DNA of 64,000 bases. It comes from Bacillus sp. CECT 9360 (GTDB lineage: Bacteria; Bacillota; Bacilli; Bacillales; DSM-1321). Location: NCBI RefSeq assembly GCF_918741275.1, contig NZ_CAKKNA010000004.1:124001-188000 (forward strand), given 5' to 3'. Under the pieces are notes generated by a model. That model saw only the letters and a list, made by a program, of their open reading frames with translations. It made no database searches and had not been told where the DNA came from. Numbering within the stretch: the first letter of the stretch is position 1; each line of letters begins with the position of its first letter. Shown here piece by piece: positions 61,312 to 64,000 of the stretch. The position numbers and the translations under genes were made by a program.

Positions 61312-64000
61312 GTACAATTAAGGAATACAAGCCGAAAAATCACGTTCGTTTTGTAACCGCTTCCAGTTTATTTGACGGCCATGACGCATCGATCAATATT
61401 ATGAGGCGGATTTTGCAATCAAGCGGGGCAGAGGTGATTCACCTGGGTCATAACCGGTCTGTAGAAGAGGTAGTCAATGCCGCAATTCAAGAGGATGCTC
61501 AAGGCATAGCGATTTCGTCTTATCAAGGCGGGCATGTTGAATATTTTAAATACATGTATGACTTATTGAAGGAGAAAGGAGCAAGCCATATTCGTATTTA
61601 CGGTGGAGGCGGCGGAGTCATCATCCCTCGTGAAATTAAAGAGCTTCATGATTATGGAATTGCCCATATTTTTTCACCGGAAGATGGAAGGGTCAATGGC
61701 CTTCAAGGCATGATCAATCTCATGCTGGAGGAATGTGATTATTCAACAGTAGAGTCATCGCTCCAGGAACGTTTCGATAAGTTGCTTTCCGGGGAATCAG
61801 GAACGATAGCCCAGTATATCACTTTTGCTGAAAACAAACAGGACGCAGCGGCTGAAATGGCAGCAGCGGCTGAAAGCCTCCTTGAGCAAGTTAAGATATC
61901 CGAAAAAAACGTACCGGTTATCGGGATAACCGGTACAGGCGGGGCGGGTAAAAGTTCATTAACTGATGAACTGATACGTCGATTTCTAACTGAAATCCCT
62001 GAAAAGAAACTTGCCGTTCTCTCTGTTGACCCCACAAAGCAAAAAACAGGGGGCGCGCTGTTGGGAGACCGCATCCGGATGAATGCGATTTTCTCTGATC
62101 GGGTGTATATGAGAAGCCTGGCGACCCGGCTTTCGAAGAGTGAACTGTCGCTTGCAATGAAAGATGCCATCTCTGTCGTGAAAGCGGCCGGGTTTGATGT
62201 GATTATTGTCGAAACAAGCGGGATCGGTCAGGGCGATGCCGGCATTACCGATATTTGCAACGTATCGATGTATGTAATGACAAGTGAATTCGGAGCGCCA
62301 TCCCAACTGGAAAAAATCGATATGATCGACTATGCCGACTTAATTGTCATAAACAAATTTGAGCGTAAAGGCTCAGAGGATGCGAAGAGACAGGTCCAAA
62401 AACAATATCAAAGAAGCCATTTGCTGTTTGAACAGGATGCGGATGAACTGCCTGTATACGGCACAATCGCATCCCAATTCAATGATCCGGGAACGAATGC
62501 TTTATTTGCGGCATTAATTGAGAAGGTCAATGAAAAAGCAGGGACGGACTGGGTGGTATCGTTCTCCAAGAAAGCTGAGGTAAAGAAGCAAAATGTAATC
62601 ATCCCGAACGACCGCCGTTATTATTTACGGGAGCTTACGGAAACGGTGCGCAATTATCATAAGCAAGCCGAAGAACAGGTTCATCTTGCCCGGAAGTTGT
62701 TCCAGATTGAAGGAGCCATTGATGCTGTAAAAGAAACAGGAACAAAACAAGAAATCCTTTCTGTACTGGAAACATTAAGGGACGGGGCAGCTTCTAAGCT
62801 TACTGGGGAGTCAAAAAAGATCCTTGATGGCTGGGCAGCCTTTAAAGAGCAATATTCAGGAGAGAAGTTTATTGCGAAAATCAGGGATAAAGAGATTATT
62901 ACAGAATTGAAAACAAAAAGCCTTGCAGGACTCATGATCCCAAAAATCTCACTTCCTAAATTCGTCGATTACGGTGAAATCTTACGTTGGGTATACCGCG
63001 ATAATGCTCCGGGACATTTTCCGTATACCGCTGGAGTATTTCCGTTTAAACGTGAGGGTGAGGATCCAAAGCGCCAATTCGCAGGAGAAGGCTCCCCCGT
63101 CCGGACGAACCGCCGTTTCCATTATCTTTCAAAGGATGATGAGGCAAAACGTCTCAGTACGGCTTTTGATTCCGTGACATTATATGGCGAAGACCCGGAT
63201 TACCGCCCGGATATTTACGGAAAGGTCGGCGAAAGCGGCGTCAGCATCTGTACATTGGATGACATGAAGAAGCTATATGACGGCTTTGATCTTTGTCTTC
63301 CTTCCACATCCGTTTCGATGACCATCAATGGTCCGGCCCCGATCATTCTGGCAATGTTCATGAATACGGCCATTGACCAGCAGGTCCAGAAAAAGGAAGC
63401 GGAGCTCGGAAGGGTCTTAACTCCCGAAGAATTTGTCGAAGTCCGTGCCTATACTCTTCAAACGGTTCGCGGTACGGTACAGGCTGATATTTTAAAAGAA
63501 GACCAGGGACAAAACACCTGTATCTTCTCAACTGAATTCGCATTGCGGATGATGGGTGACATCCAGGAATATTTCATAGAACATAAAGTGAGAAACTATT
63601 ATTCCGTTTCAATTTCGGGCTACCATATCGCCGAAGCGGGCGCAAATCCCATTTCGCAGCTGGCCTTCACGCTTGCCAATGGATTCACCTATATCGAGTA
63701 TTACTTAAGCCGCGGGATGAATATCGACGATTTTGCACCGAATCTTTCATTCTTTTTCTCTAACGGACTCGATCCGGAATACAGCGTAATCGGACGTGTA
63801 GCGAGAAGAATTTGGGCTACGGTCATGCGTGATAAGTACGGCGGAGGCGGACGGAGCCAAAAGCTTAAATACCATATCCAGACCTCAGGCCGTTCGCTGC
63901 ATGCTCAGGAAATCGACTTTAACGATATCCGTACGACACTCCAGGCGCTTATGGCGCTCCAGGATAACTGTAATTCGCTCCATACAAACGCATATGATGA
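61308..64000 (+). CDS. icmF: Fused isobutyryl-CoA mutase IcmF (runs off the window)
   Basis: 897 codons are present, open to the end; the family is about 1,080 residues. Domain order: B12-binding domain with the cobalt-ligating histidine in [11 protein letters not shown] (about 19-29) and later [12 protein letters not shown]; MeaI-type G-protein chaperone with P-loop GTGGAGKSS (about 207-215), [19 protein letters not shown] and NKFERKG; linker; mutase domain ([40 protein letters not shown]). Interconverts isobutyryl-CoA and n-butyryl-CoA with adenosylcobalamin. A likely user of the cofactor from the 2.8-14.3 kb operon. Confidence 0.95.
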   Translation, partial: MSTIKEYKPKNHVRFVTASSLFDGHDASINIMRRILQSSGAEVIHLGHNRSVEEVVNAAIQEDAQGIAISSYQGGHVEYFKYMYDLLKEKGASHIRIYGGGGGVIIPREIKELHDYGIAHIFSPEDGRVNGLQGMINLMLEECDYSTVESSLQERFDKLLSGESGTIAQYITFAENKQDAAAEMAAAAESLLEQVKISEKNVPVIGITGTGGAGKSSLTDELIRRFLTEIPEKKLAVLSVDPTKQKTGGALLGDRIRMNAIFSDRVYMRSLATRLSKSELSLAMKDAISVVKAAGFDVIIVETSGIGQGDAGITDICNVSMYVMTSEFGAPSQLEKIDMIDYADLIVINKFERKGSEDAKRQVQKQYQRSHLLFEQDADELPVYGTIASQFNDPGTNALFAALIEKVNEKAGTDWVVSFSKKAEVKKQNVIIPNDRRYYLRELTETVRNYHKQAEEQVHLARKLFQIEGAIDAVKETGTKQEILSVLETLRDGAASKLTGESKKILDGWAAFKEQYSGEKFIAKIRDKEIITELKTKSLAGLMIPKISLPKFVDYGEILRWVYRDNAPGHFPYTAGVFPFKREGEDPKRQFAGEGSPVRTNRRFHYLSKDDEAKRLSTAFDSVTLYGEDPDYRPDIYGKVGESGVSICTLDDMKKLYDGFDLCLPSTSVSMTINGPAPIILAMFMNTAIDQQVQKKEAELGRVLTPEEFVEVRAYTLQTVRGTVQADILKEDQGQNTCIFSTEFALRMMGDIQEYFIEHKVRNYYSVSISGYHIAEAGANPISQLAFTLANGFTYIEYYLSRGMNIDDFAPNLSFFFSNGLDPEYSVIGRVARRIWATVMRDKYGGGGRSQKLKYHIQTSGRSLHAQEIDFNDIRTTLQALMALQDNCNSLHTNAYD

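Overview
The window reads as a chromosomal segment of a Bacillaceae bacterium (Bacillus sensu lato, low to moderate GC). From about 32 kb on, the gene order follows the Bacillus subtilis ywd-ywf-ywg-ywh-ywi-ywj block as I remember it: ung, ywdI, ywdK, gerQ, hemQ, pta, lipL, rsfA, ywfO, ywgA, ywhB, ywhC, ywhD, pbpG, speE, speB, ywiB, argS, uvsE, ywjE, fadF. Bacillithiol (bshB2, yojF), spore genes (gerQ, rsfA, pbpG) and strong Shine-Dalgarno sites support this. It is not B. subtilis itself, because several operons and repeats are inserted.

Layout. 0.2-2.4 kb: AT-richer topB on the minus strand, with a 25-codon relic of another topB tail on the plus strand beside it. 2.7-14.3 kb: one cobalamin-salvage operon under a cobalamin riboswitch: btuF, btuC, btuD-cbiZ fusion, cbiB (frameshifted), cobD, cobU, cobQ, cobS, cobC, a second short CobU-like gene, pduO-type adenosyltransferase, cblT, cblS. 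Nearly all genes overlap their neighbours. 14.3-18.8 kb: an AT-rich accessory patch with gene relics, a lipoprotein, an ECF sigma/anti-sigma pair and a truncated ybaK. 18.9-32 kb: single-gene units (BenE transporter, tandem P-loop ATPase, aldo/keto reductase, HAD phosphatase, PQQ-type sugar dehydrogenase lipoprotein, yojF-bshB2, pdxK, mobA, moaE-moaD-moeB, a stress protein, a phospholipase D protein). 32-53 kb: the syntenic housekeeping block. 53.5-64 kb: fatty-acid and acyl-CoA degradation (fadF; thiolase, hydroxyacyl-CoA dehydrogenase, two acyl-CoA dehydrogenases, TetR regulator, icmF running off the end).

How the parts work together. The salvage operon should take up corrinoids, remodel them through CbiZ and cobyric acid, rebuild the lower loop from alpha-ribazole (CblT/CblS) and make adenosylcobalamin. 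IcmF in the last operon is an adenosylcobalamin enzyme, so it is a likely user of that cofactor.

The least explained features lie between genes. Five spacers hold tandem arrays of about 20-21 nt phrases (one constant half, one variable half). Three of these share the same TTATC-RAACT-like core and sit between convergent genes. One has a five-phrase, about 101 bp higher-order repeat and is flanked by a duplicated gene end. Two copies of a MITE-like element with 12 bp terminal inverted repeats and about 8 bp target duplications sit at 3' ends of minus-strand genes; in one, the duplication carries the uvsE stop codon.
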